A DNA stretch of 34,917 nucleotides from Verrucomicrobiota bacterium (GTDB lineage: Bacteria; Auribacterota; JABMQX01; JAFGEW01): the NCBI GenBank assembly GCA_016931415.1, contig JAFGEW010000067.1, positions 1-34,917 on the forward strand, read 5' to 3'. The translations under genes and the position numbers were made by a program. Shown piece after piece: positions 14,865 through 22,648 of the stretch. Positions within the stretch are counted from its first letter, which is position 1; every line of letters starts with the position of its first letter. Below the pieces are notes generated by a model. It had not been told where the DNA came from, made no database searches, and worked only from the letters and a program-made list of their open reading frames with translations.

Positions 14865-16835
14865 ATGATCCGCGTTGACGACATCCACATCCGGCTCGGG
14901 GCGCGCGAGGTGCTGCGCGGCGTGAGCCTCAACATCCGCGACGGCGAATGCCTTGCCGTCGTGGGGCCGAACGGCTGCGGCAAGACGACGCTGCTGCGCC
15001 TCATCGCCGGGCGCATGCGACCCGACCGCGGCACGATCACGATGCCGAACGCGTGGACGGTCGGCTACCTGCCGCAGGAGGCCGACGTGACCGCGGAGCA
15101 CTCGCTCATGGACGAGCTGCGCGACGCATTCGCCGAAGCCCAAGCTGCCCTCGACGAGATGACCGTGCTCGAACACGAGATGGCCGTCGTTGACCCCACA
15201 TCTGCCGAGCACGACCGCATTCTGCATCGCTACGGCGAGTGCCAGCACCTCGTCGAGCATTACGACAGCCACACGATCGAGCCTCGCATCCGGCGCGTCG
15301 CCGCGGGGCTCGGGTTTCGCGAGACCGACCTCGCGCGATCGTGCCGCGAGTTCAGCGGCGGCTGGCAGATGCGCATCCTGCTCGCCAAGCTGCTGCTGCG
15401 CGACCCCGACGTGCTGCTGCTCGACGAGCCGACGAACCACCTCGACCTGGAGACGACGCTCTGGCTCGAGCAGTGGATCGCGCGCTGCGGCCGCACGGTG
15501 GTGATGGTCTCGCACGAGCGCGCCACGATGGACCGGCTCGCTCACCGCATCGTATGCCTTGAGCAGGGCCGCGCCGACATCTACACGGGCGACTACTCGA
15601 GCTACCTTGTCCAGAGCGAGGCGAAGCGCGCGCAGCACTGGGCCGCCTACGAGGAGCAGCAGAAGCAGATCGCCTCGATGGAGGCGTTCATCCGCCGTTT
15701 CCGCGCCACGGCGAGCCGCGCGCGGCTGGTGCAGAGCCGTATCAAGCAGCTCGAGCGCATGGAACGCATCGAGCAGCCGTTCCACCCGACGGCCATCCAC
15801 TTCAACTTCCCGCAGCCGCCGCACAGCCACCACGACGTGATCAAGCTCCGCAACCTTGGCCACGCCTATGGCGACCTCCGAGTCTTCTCGGGACTTGATC
15901 TGACGATCTGCCGCGGCGAACGGGTCGGCCTCGTCGGCGTCAACGGTGCTGGCAAATCGACGCTCCTACGCCTGATCGCCGGCCGCGAGCAGCCGACCGA
16001 GGGCGAGTGCACGATCGGCGGCAAGGTCGAGCTCGCCTACTTCGCCCAGTACGACGCCGAGACGCTGACGAGCACGATGACCGTGCTCGAGGCGCTCCAG
16101 TCCACCGCACCGTTCGGCCAGGCGCAGAAGGCGCGCAACGTCGCCGGTGCGTTCCTTTTCAGCGGCGACGACGCCGAGAAACCGCTCGCGGCGCTTTCGG
16201 GCGGCGAGCGCACTCGGCTGCGCCTCGCCCGCATGCTGTTCAGCCCGGTCAACCTGCTGCTCCTCGACGAACCGACCAACCACCTCGACGTCTCGTCGCG
16301 CGCCACCGTCGAGCGCGCGCTCGAGAAGTACACCGGCACCGTCATCGTCGTCTCGCACGACCGCGTCTTCATGGACCGTGCGACCGACCGCATCATCGAG
16401 CTTGACCGCGGGGTCGCCCGCACGTATCCCGGCACGTACAGCGATTACCTCGCCTGGAAGGAACGCGTGCTCGCCGAGCAAGCGGACACGGGCGAGGAGT
16501 CCGGGCCACAGCCCGCTGTGCATGCTCGTCCGATACACCAGCCCGCAACGAAAGAAGAGCGCGTCCGCCAGCGCCAGGAACACAAGGCGACGGCACGGAA
16601 GCGCCGCGCGCTCGAGCGCCGCGTCGAGTCGCTCGAAGGCGACATTGGGCAGCACGAGGCCCGTCTCTCCGAGCTTGACGCCGCGATGGCCGACCGCGCC
16701 TTGGCCACGGACCACGACGAGCTGGCCCGGCTGGCGGCCCAACGCACGGCGGCCGCCGAGAAGCATAACCGGCTGCTTGCCGAATGGGAGAAGACGCAGG
16801 AGCAGATCGAGGCGCTCGGCAACGGCGAGGGTTAG
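14865..16835 (+). CDS. ABC-F family ATPase (Uup/YheS-like)
   Basis: 656 residues with two ATP-binding cassettes and no membrane segment. ABC-F proteins act on ribosomes, for example resolving stalls or protecting against antibiotics. The first cassette has Walker A GPNGCGKT (34-41), signature FSGGWQMR (from 163) and LLLLDEPTNHLD. The second has GVNGAGKST (about 357), LSGGERTR (about 443) and LLLLDEPTNHLD. Between them is the family's charged linker (WAAYEEQQKQIASMEAFIRRFRATASRARLVQSRIKQLERME). A C-terminal ~80-residue coiled coil rich in Arg and Glu resembles the Uup C-terminal domain. The subfamily is not certain. Its TAG overlaps the TAA of the converging glycosyltransferase gene. Confidence 0.93.
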   Translation: MIRVDDIHIRLGAREVLRGVSLNIRDGECLAVVGPNGCGKTTLLRLIAGRMRPDRGTITMPNAWTVGYLPQEADVTAEHSLMDELRDAFAEAQAALDEMTVLEHEMAVVDPTSAEHDRILHRYGECQHLVEHYDSHTIEPRIRRVAAGLGFRETDLARSCREFSGGWQMRILLAKLLLRDPDVLLLDEPTNHLDLETTLWLEQWIARCGRTVVMVSHERATMDRLAHRIVCLEQGRADIYTGDYSSYLVQSEAKRAQHWAAYEEQQKQIASMEAFIRRFRATASRARLVQSRIKQLERMERIEQPFHPTAIHFNFPQPPHSHHDVIKLRNLGHAYGDLRVFSGLDLTICRGERVGLVGVNGAGKSTLLRLIAGREQPTEGECTIGGKVELAYFAQYDAETLTSTMTVLEALQSTAPFGQAQKARNVAGAFLFSGDDAEKPLAALSGGERTRLRLARMLFSPVNLLLLDEPTNHLDVSSRATVERALEKYTGTVIVVSHDRVFMDRATDRIIELDRGVARTYPGTYSDYLAWKERVLAEQADTGEESGPQPAVHARPIHQPATKEERVRQRQEHKATARKRRALERRVESLEGDIGQHEARLSELDAAMADRALATDHDELARLAAQRTAAAEKHNRLLAEWEKTQEQIEALGNGEG

Positions 16836-18388
16836 TCCCGCTCGATCAGCCGGCGAAGATCGAAGATCACGTAATCGTCCGTGCGCACCAGCGCCGGGTA
16901 GCCGTTCGTCAGGAGCTCGCGCAGCTCGGGCTGCAGATCGTACGCCGCCATATCGGTGACGATGAAGTACTCCGGCGCCTCCGAGGCGATCACCCGCCGC
17001 AACCGCTCCGCCGCAGTCCACTGCGGCTGGCCGCGAAGCTCCCGGGCCCGCAGGTCGGCCTCGACGGGCCACGCGCTGCCCTCGATCTCCCCGTAGTAGA
17101 GGAGCCACTTGCCGTGCCCGCTCGACAGGAACACGGTGCGTCGGCTGTGCTCGACGAGCTCGCCGACCTGCCGGCCGATCGCGGGCAGCCGCCGGAAGTC
17201 CTCTGCGCGCAGCGTCCAGACCACCTGCCCCGCGCCGAGGCCGATGGCGAGCACGCCGAGCGCGTTGACGAGCGCACGCCGTGGCCAGCGCACTCCCATC
17301 CCGCCCAGCGCGCGAAGCACGACGTCGAACAGCGAGCCCAGCGACAGCGCGACGATCGGTACGAGCTGAAGGCTCCAATAGTCGTGCGTGTGTACCGTGT
17401 AGCTGAATATGAGCGCGAAGACGACGTAACCGAGCCACAGCCCCACGACGAGGCCCCGGTACAGGGCATCACGAATCAGCAGCACGCCGACAAGCGCGCC
17501 GAGAAAGGCGCCGTAACCAACCACCTGCTGGACGATGGCGGCGCAGCCGCTCCAGTAGGAGACCTGCACGAGCAGGTGCGGCAGGATCTTCTTGCCCGCC
17601 ATGCCGGACAGCGATCCGCTGATGAACACCGTGTAGCTGTAGTAGACCGCTGCCGGCAACAGGGCGATCGCCATGAACGCGATCGGCCCCGGCCGGATCA
17701 CCAGCCGCCGTGCCTCCCGCGTGGCGAGGATCAGGCATGCGAACGCGCCCAGGATCATGAACAAACCGATCGGCTTGACGAGCACCGCGAGCGCCGCGAC
17801 ACCCGCGCCCACGAGCAGTCGCCGGAGCGACGGCGCGTCGAGATACCGCACCATGGCGTCAAGCGCCCAGAGCGTGAGCATGAACATCAACGGCTCGGGC
17901 ATGAAGGTGCGACTGGCCCGAATGCCAAATGGAAGAAACAGATAACACCCCAAGGAAAGCACCGCTGCATTGGCCGACACCCCACGCCGCGCGATCCGGT
18001 AGAGGAACACGCCGCCCGTAATCCAGAACAGGCACGACAAGACACGGGGAATCACCAGGGCCTCGCCCCCAATGAGCCGGTAGCTCAGGGCCGCAATCCA
18101 CTCCATGACCGGCGGTTCCCAGATCCCTTGCCGGTTCTTGTTCTCGCCGGCGATCTCGCGGCGCCACTCAGGCACCGACCGCACCATATCGAAGTAGTAG
18201 GCCCGCGCGATCAGCGCCGAACGGTACTGACGGTACGCATGGAACTCGAGCGGCGGCTCGTCGATCCGGTAGAGGCGAACGCCGAATCCCACGACGAGAA
18301 GCGCTGCCACGAGCAGCGCATGAGCCCACGGCTCCTGTCCGAAAAGCCGCGCCGTGCTGCGCTGTTCACCTGCCGATGTCGATGGCAT
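16832..18388 (-). CDS. Membrane glycosyltransferase, GT39/ArnT-like
   Basis: 518 residues with about ten hydrophobic segments (e.g. HALLVAALLVVGFGVRLY, LLVGAGVAALAVLVKPIGLFMIL, FMAIALLPAAVYYSYTVFI). The N-terminal periplasmic loop RIDEPPLEFHAYRQYRSALIARAYYF has the acidic pair and Arg-rich context of lipid-linked sugar transferases of the dolichyl-phosphate-mannose/ArnT superfamily, and ASRTFMPEPLMF fits the later loop. It would move a sugar from a polyprenyl carrier to a lipid, glycan or protein; the acceptor is unknown. The ATG at 18388 has AAGGAG about 6 nt upstream, and longer in-frame starts would run into the upstream gene. The gap to the GT4 gene is 10 nt, so the two are co-transcribed. 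Confidence 0.8.
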   Translation of the reverse strand: MPSTSAGEQRSTARLFGQEPWAHALLVAALLVVGFGVRLYRIDEPPLEFHAYRQYRSALIARAYYFDMVRSVPEWRREIAGENKNRQGIWEPPVMEWIAALSYRLIGGEALVIPRVLSCLFWITGGVFLYRIARRGVSANAAVLSLGCYLFLPFGIRASRTFMPEPLMFMLTLWALDAMVRYLDAPSLRRLLVGAGVAALAVLVKPIGLFMILGAFACLILATREARRLVIRPGPIAFMAIALLPAAVYYSYTVFISGSLSGMAGKKILPHLLVQVSYWSGCAAIVQQVVGYGAFLGALVGVLLIRDALYRGLVVGLWLGYVVFALIFSYTVHTHDYWSLQLVPIVALSLGSLFDVVLRALGGMGVRWPRRALVNALGVLAIGLGAGQVVWTLRAEDFRRLPAIGRQVGELVEHSRRTVFLSSGHGKWLLYYGEIEGSAWPVEADLRARELRGQPQWTAAERLRRVIASEAPEYFIVTDMAAYDLQPELRELLTNGYPALVRTDDYVIFDLRRLIERD

Positions 18389-18398
18389 CCTGGGCTCC

Positions 18399-19604
18399 TT
18401 ACCGAGCACCGTTCGAGGGTGCTCCAACGAGTCCGAACCGGCGCATGGCCGTCTCGAATCGCTCGAGGCACTTCGACCACGAAAGCTCGTTGCGCACATA
18501 GGCCCGCCCGTTTCGGGCGAGCGCGTCGGCGGCGTCGGGCCGTTCGAGGAGCAGGTTGAGGATCTCCTCGAACTCGAAGTAGGTGCCGAACGCGAGCCCG
18601 CCCTGCGAGCGGTGCGCGTGGTCACGCGTGACGGCGCACCCGGCGTGCACGACGACGGGCCGACCCGCCAGCCACGACTCCATGATGACAATCGAGAGGC
18701 TCTCGTTAACCGACGGCTGCACGAATGCGAGCGCCGCCGCGCACGCGTCGTGCTTGGTCTGCTCGCTCACGTAACCGAGGTCGGTCACGTACTTGCGATC
18801 GATGGGCTGGAGCTCGACGGGCCCGCTGCCGAGCAGCACAAGCCGGAGGTCGTTCTTGGCGTAGCGCTTATAGGTGCGGAAGTACTCGAGGAGCAGCGGC
18901 GTGTTTTTCCCGTGCTCGCGCCGGCCCGAGTAGAGAATGAACGGCTCCTTGATCCTGTGGGCGCGACGGAAGCGCTCGCCGTCGTACTCGGCCGCAGGCT
19001 CGAAGCCCATGCCGACGACACTCGTCTTGTAGTCGGGCAGGTCGAACATCCTGATGCCGAGGTCGCGCTCGGGCTCCGTGTTGAAAAGCACGCCCTTGAC
19101 GTTGTCGAACAGCTCCCTGAAGATCGACAGCGCCGCGTACGGCTCGTCGTGCAGGCATGGGATCAGCACCGAGCGCTCCGAGACGATCTGCGCGCCCCAG
19201 TATGTCGTGCCGAACAGGTACGGGATGAACAGGAACGCGTCGAACTCGCTGCGCACGGCCTGGAGGTGGCGGTAGAGCGCCTCGCTGTTGACGCCGTTGG
19301 CGATCCAGCGTTTCTCCTCATCGTGGCTCAGTTCTTCGAACGCGAGGATGCGCTCCTGGATCTCGACGAGCTTCGCGATGTCGCGGTGCTCGTTGACGTG
19401 GAAGCGGCGCACCGTGATCCCGTTGACGCCGGTCACGCCCGGTTCGAACTCGTTTGCCCACGTCGCGTGATTGCGTGCGCACGTGGTGAGAACCTCGATC
19501 GTGTGCCCCGCCCCGGCGAGGTGCTCGAGCAGGTCCTTGGCAAGCACCTCGGCCCCGCCGGCGCTTGCCGGATCGTAACGTGGTATGGTCAACGCGAGTT
19601 TCAT
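18399..19604 (-). CDS. Glycosyltransferase family 4 (GT-B fold)
   Basis: 401 residues. The N-terminus MKLALTIPRYDPASAGGAEVLAKDLLEHLAGAGHTIEVLTT is the acceptor-binding Rossmann domain with the GGAE loop typical of GT4 enzymes. The donor domain starts near FILYSGRREHGKNTPLLLEYF, has LVLLGSGPVEL, and carries the E-x7-E motif in VQPSVNESLSIVIMESWLAGRPVVV. It probably adds an activated sugar to a surface glycan or lipid intermediate. The start at ATG 19604 has AGGTGG about 10 nt upstream; an earlier ATG at 19631 adds nine unconserved residues. It is followed at once by the membrane glycosyltransferase gene, suggesting the same glycan pathway. Confidence 0.88.
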   Translation of the reverse strand: MKLALTIPRYDPASAGGAEVLAKDLLEHLAGAGHTIEVLTTCARNHATWANEFEPGVTGVNGITVRRFHVNEHRDIAKLVEIQERILAFEELSHDEEKRWIANGVNSEALYRHLQAVRSEFDAFLFIPYLFGTTYWGAQIVSERSVLIPCLHDEPYAALSIFRELFDNVKGVLFNTEPERDLGIRMFDLPDYKTSVVGMGFEPAAEYDGERFRRAHRIKEPFILYSGRREHGKNTPLLLEYFRTYKRYAKNDLRLVLLGSGPVELQPIDRKYVTDLGYVSEQTKHDACAAALAFVQPSVNESLSIVIMESWLAGRPVVVHAGCAVTRDHAHRSQGGLAFGTYFEFEEILNLLLERPDAADALARNGRAYVRNELSWSKCLERFETAMRRFGLVGAPSNGAR

Positions 19605-19671
19605 GAGGAGGAATCCACCTCCGATCTGCACCGATCGGACGGATCAACACTGATCTGTGAGCATCTGTGGC

Positions 19672-20370
19672 TCATGTCTTCTGTTCCTGTTGCGCTGAAA
19701 GCTCGGCGAACGACGGGCGCAGGTAGTACGGCTCGATCGTTGCGAAGCGTTCGCCGGGCGCCGCATCCTCGATGAGCTGCCCGGCGCGCAAGGCCGTGTA
19801 GCTCGCGTCGGGATGCGCTTGACGGAACTCGGCCTTGGCAAAGCCGGCGCCGAGCTTCCGCATCACGCCCTCATCGGGCCCGGCGAAGAGCAGCGGCCCT
19901 TCGACGGTGAGCGTGAACGCGCCCTCCTTGCTCACCCACGGCGCGCGGACAACTCCGACGGCGTCGCCCTTCACTCTGTACAGCCCCGCGTAGATGCCGC
20001 CCATGCGCGCGTCGACGAGCGCGCAGACCGTCCCCTCGAAGCCGCGGCAGGCATACGCCGCTGCCTCGAAGGACGGCACGCCGACAAGCGGCATGCGCAG
20101 GCCGAACTCAAGGCCCTTGGCAAACGCCACGCCGACGCGCAACCCCGTATACGAGCCCGGCCCCAGGCCGACGCCAATGCCGCGCACCTCGTCGAGCCTC
20201 GCGCCGTAGCGCGCGAGCAGCCGGTCAAGCGCGGGCCCGAGCTCGGCCGAGTGCGCCGCACTCCCGCACGCAACGTCCTCGATGATGGTCTCGGCGCCCA
20301 GCACGGAGCCGTCGCGCGCCAGTGCGAGCGAGCCAAGCGTCGTCGCCGTTTCGATGCCGAGCGCGAGCAT
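19672..20370 (-). CDS. tsaB: tRNA threonylcarbamoyladenosine biosynthesis protein TsaB
   Basis: 232 residues, normal for TsaB. It is the partner that pairs with TsaD (and TsaE) to make t6A37 on tRNAs reading ANN codons. Family blocks are LALGIETATTLGSLALARDG, GIGVGLGPGSYTGLRVGVAFAKGLEFGLRMPLVGVPSFEAAAYA and ALVDARMGGIYAGLY. No RimI acetyltransferase fusion is present. The ATG at 20370 lies 2 nt after the stop of the lipoprotein gene, so the two are tightly coupled. It is cytoplasmic, and its neighbours are envelope genes, so the grouping probably reflects shared transcription rather than function. Confidence 0.93.
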   Translation of the reverse strand: MLALGIETATTLGSLALARDGSVLGAETIIEDVACGSAAHSAELGPALDRLLARYGARLDEVRGIGVGLGPGSYTGLRVGVAFAKGLEFGLRMPLVGVPSFEAAAYACRGFEGTVCALVDARMGGIYAGLYRVKGDAVGVVRAPWVSKEGAFTLTVEGPLLFAGPDEGVMRKLGAGFAKAEFRQAHPDASYTALRAGQLIEDAAPGERFATIEPYYLRPSFAELSAQQEQKT

Positions 20371-20372
20371 CG

Positions 20373-21041
20373 TTACTCGAAGCCCGGTGGGGGGCCGAGC
20401 TCGTCGCCCGGCGCCGTACTGACGCGGAGCACCTCGAAGGTCTGGCGGTCGACCTCGATGATGACCGCCGGGCCGATGCTCTCCTCGGGCTCGTAGAGCA
20501 GCCGGTCCACAGACCCGCCTTCCGCCGTGCGGGCCTCCTCGAAACGCGTGGGAGGGCCCATGATTCTGAGGGCCTCGGCGACGCTCATACCCGGCGTGAT
20601 GCGCAGGCTGAACACCTCGGCACGCGTCACGAGCACCTCGATGCCGATGTTCGTGTCATCCTCAACGACGATGACGTTCTGCACCAGTTTCGCGCGGCGG
20701 TCGTACACGACATAGAGCGTCGTTGACCGCGTCTGCCAATAGGCGGCGCGTGCCCCCTTGGTGCGGTTGAAGCGCCGCAGGATCACCATGTCGCCCAGCT
20801 CGCCATGGGGCGGGCCGAGGATCTCGATCGCCTCATCGATCGGCATCCCGTAGTAGATGGGCGTCCCCGCACGGACCGTGCGGGCGAGGCCCTCGTCAAC
20901 CCGGTCATCGGGGACCGGTCCCGGCCGCACGAGCGGGCGCGGCGGGGGCGACGTCGACATGCACGACGTGAGCAGCACGGCCACCGCACACACGTTGATC
21001 GCGGCGACAGCGGCAATACGAAACAGCCCGAGCGTTCTCAT
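20373..21041 (-). CDS. Lipoprotein with two BamE/SmpA-like motifs
   Basis: 222 residues. The signal sequence ends in the lipobox LTSC with Cys27, followed by a Pro-rich linker. Two similar units follow: GTPIYYGMPIDEAIEILGPPHGE (59-81) and ITPGMSVAEALRIMGPPTRFEE (148-169). Each has the GM..xEA..ilGpP pattern seen at the start of BamE/SmpA domains, and each is followed by a short beta meander (LYVVYDRRAKLVQNVIVVE; VIIEVDRQTFEVLRV). The role is unknown, possibly outer-membrane protein assembly. ATG 21041 has GGAGG about 10 nt upstream. It leads the minus-strand group with tsaB and the two glycosyltransferases, behind a good promoter. Confidence 0.75.
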   Translation of the reverse strand: MRTLGLFRIAAVAAINVCAVAVLLTSCMSTSPPPRPLVRPGPVPDDRVDEGLARTVRAGTPIYYGMPIDEAIEILGPPHGELGDMVILRRFNRTKGARAAYWQTRSTTLYVVYDRRAKLVQNVIVVEDDTNIGIEVLVTRAEVFSLRITPGMSVAEALRIMGPPTRFEEARTAEGGSVDRLLYEPEESIGPAVIIEVDRQTFEVLRVSTAPGDELGPPPGFE

Positions 21042-21070
21042 AAGTCTCTTGCCTCCGTTCCGTCGCGGTA

Positions 21071-21099
21071 CAGATAGCATGTTCCGGTGCGCCGGGCAA
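21071..21099 (-). promoter_or_regulatory. Putative promoter of lipoprotein-tsaB-glycosyltransferase group
   Basis: On the minus strand TTGCCC (21099-21094), 17 nt, TATCTG (21076-21071). The predicted transcript starts about 23 nt before the lipoprotein ATG. Confidence 0.5.
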
Positions 21100-21112
21100 G
21101 ACGGAGCCGCCG

Positions 21113-21141
21113 TTGACAGCGCCTTCTTCGGGCGGTAGAAA
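21113..21141 (+). promoter_or_regulatory. Putative promoter of the BtuF-like gene
   Basis: TTGACA (21113-21118), 17 nt, TAGAAA (21136-21141). The leader to ATG 21175 would be about 27 nt, which leaves no room for a cobalamin riboswitch. It is divergent from the lipoprotein promoter. Confidence 0.6.
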
Positions 21142-21174
21142 GGCTCTCCAGGCAACGGCATTGAAGAGATCCTC

Positions 21175-22152
21175 ATGCGACGTCGGACGACAGGAAACGT
21201 GTATCGTAGGATGCTGGGCCTCCTTGTGCTCGCCATCGCCCTCGGCGGCTGCTCGTGCCGCACCGAGGCGCCGCGCACTAACGCGAGGGACAACGAGCGC
21301 TGGCTCGTCGAGGAGACTGACGCGCTGGGTGGGACGCTGCGTCTCAAGGCGTACCCACGACGCATCGTGACGACCGCCCCGAGCAACACAGACCTCATCC
21401 TCCAGCTCGGATGCCGCGACCGGCTCGTCGGCGTGAGCAACTACTACGGCTACCCCGAGCTGGTCGAGGGCATCGCGCGAGCCGGCACCTTCGACCAGCC
21501 CAGCCTCGAGACGATCCTGGCGCTCAAGCCTGACCTCGTGCTCGTCGCGCGCGGCATCCGGATGGAGATCCTCGAACGGATGCGCGGGTTCGAGCTGCCC
21601 GTGTTCTGCCTCGATACGGTGAGCATGGAAGACCTCTACCGCGACTTGGCCACGGTGGGCCGGCTGCTCGGCGTCGAGGACCGCGCCACGACCCTCGTTG
21701 AGCGCATGCGGGGCGAAATCGGCGCCATCACGGAGACGCTCGCCGATCTCGACGAACGCGCGCGGCCGCGTGTGTTCTGGCTCGCCCAGGAGGAGCCGAT
21801 CAAGACGGCGGGGCCCGGCAACCTCGTCGATACCATGATCACGCTTGCCGGCGGGCGCAACATCGCCGCCGACGCACGGGGCGATTGGATCGACTACTCA
21901 CTCGAGACGCTGCTCGTCAAGGATCCCGAGGTCATCCTCGTCTGCGCCGACATGGGGTCGGGCCGCGTCCCGAACGACGAGGAGGTTTTGCATCGACTGC
22001 GCGCCGATCCCACATGGTCGCAGATCGCGGCGGTCAGCACCGGCCGCGTCCACGTCGTGCCGACCGACCTGATCGGCCAGCCGACGCCGCGCGTCGTCGA
22101 CGGCCTGCGCCTCCTCGCCCGCCTGTTCCATCCCGAGCTCTTCATCGAGTAG
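21175..22152 (+). CDS. BtuF/FepB-like periplasmic binding lipoprotein
   Basis: 325 residues. The lipobox LGGC (Cys26) follows MLGLLVLAIALGG, so this is a membrane-tethered solute-binding protein. The fold is the BtuF/FhuD type: PRRIVTTAPSNTDLILQLGCRDRLVGVSNYYGYPE, ETILALKPDLVLVARG, a long linking helix (YRDLATVGRLLGVEDRATTLVERMRGEIGAI), then ITLAGGRNIAADARGDWIDYSLETLLVKDPEVILV. The ligand would be a corrinoid, haem or iron chelate, and a corrinoid fits the B12-dependent nrdJ in this window. No permease, ATPase or TonB receptor gene lies beside it. The ATG at 21175 has GAAGAG upstream; ATG 21211 would give a shorter signal peptide. Confidence 0.85.
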   Translation: MRRRTTGNVYRRMLGLLVLAIALGGCSCRTEAPRTNARDNERWLVEETDALGGTLRLKAYPRRIVTTAPSNTDLILQLGCRDRLVGVSNYYGYPELVEGIARAGTFDQPSLETILALKPDLVLVARGIRMEILERMRGFELPVFCLDTVSMEDLYRDLATVGRLLGVEDRATTLVERMRGEIGAITETLADLDERARPRVFWLAQEEPIKTAGPGNLVDTMITLAGGRNIAADARGDWIDYSLETLLVKDPEVILVCADMGSGRVPNDEEVLHRLRADPTWSQIAAVSTGRVHVVPTDLIGQPTPRVVDGLRLLARLFHPELFIE

Positions 22153-22226
22153 TCCCCGTGTTCCCGTGCTTGTTTCTCTTCCTCAGCCACGGCGACCCGG
22201 CGAATGCGGGAGAGGCAATTCGCCCC

Positions 22227-22255
22227 TTGCGGGCGGACGCGGATGGGCGCATACT
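22227..22255 (+). promoter_or_regulatory. Possible promoter of CxxC protein / AsmA-like pair
   Basis: TTGCGG (22227-22232), 17 nt, CATACT (22250-22255), about 45 nt before the ATG at 22307. Only a moderate match. Confidence 0.35.
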
Positions 22256-22306
22256 CTGTTCCAGGAACAACGTATCCGAGTCCTGTTCCCGTCGGGGGAT
22301 GGCACC

Positions 22307-22639
22307 ATGATCAAGACCTTCTGCGACCGGTGCGGCCGCGAGATCAAATCGAAGACGATCCATTACGAGCTCAAGATCGAGGTGAAGGCCGCCTACGAGA
22401 CGCTCGAGATCAACCTGGCCGACCTGCTCAAGGACCACGCCGCCGAGATCGAGGCGCTTATGGATGAGGTCGAGCACGCCGACCCGCAGCAGCTCCAGGA
22501 CGATGTCTACAAGGTGTTCCACTTCCACCTCTGCCGCTCGTGCCAGCAGCACTACATCCGGGCGCCGCTGCCCTCAACGAGGCCGCCGGCTGCCCGCGAT
22601 CGGTTTCGTCGCCTGCCGCTGCCCGAGCTTGACGATTAG
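22307..22639 (+). CDS. Small CxxC...CxxC protein, probable zinc-binding
   Basis: 110 residues, family not recognised. The N-terminus MIKTFCDRCGREIKSKTIHYELKIEVKAAYETLEINLADL has CxxC (C6, C9), and FHFHLCRSCQQHY has the second CxxC (C76, C79). So one zinc site is split by a ~65-residue acidic, mostly helical insert. The tail is Pro/Arg-rich. The pattern resembles cytoplasmic proteins annotated only as hypothetical. ATG 22307 has GGGGGA about 7 nt upstream; longer in-frame starts look non-coding. It lies 9 nt before the AsmA-like gene and is surely co-transcribed with it. No function is proposed. Confidence 0.7.
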   Translation: MIKTFCDRCGREIKSKTIHYELKIEVKAAYETLEINLADLLKDHAAEIEALMDEVEHADPQQLQDDVYKVFHFHLCRSCQQHYIRAPLPSTRPPAARDRFRRLPLPELDD

Positions 22640-22648
22640 CACCGGACC

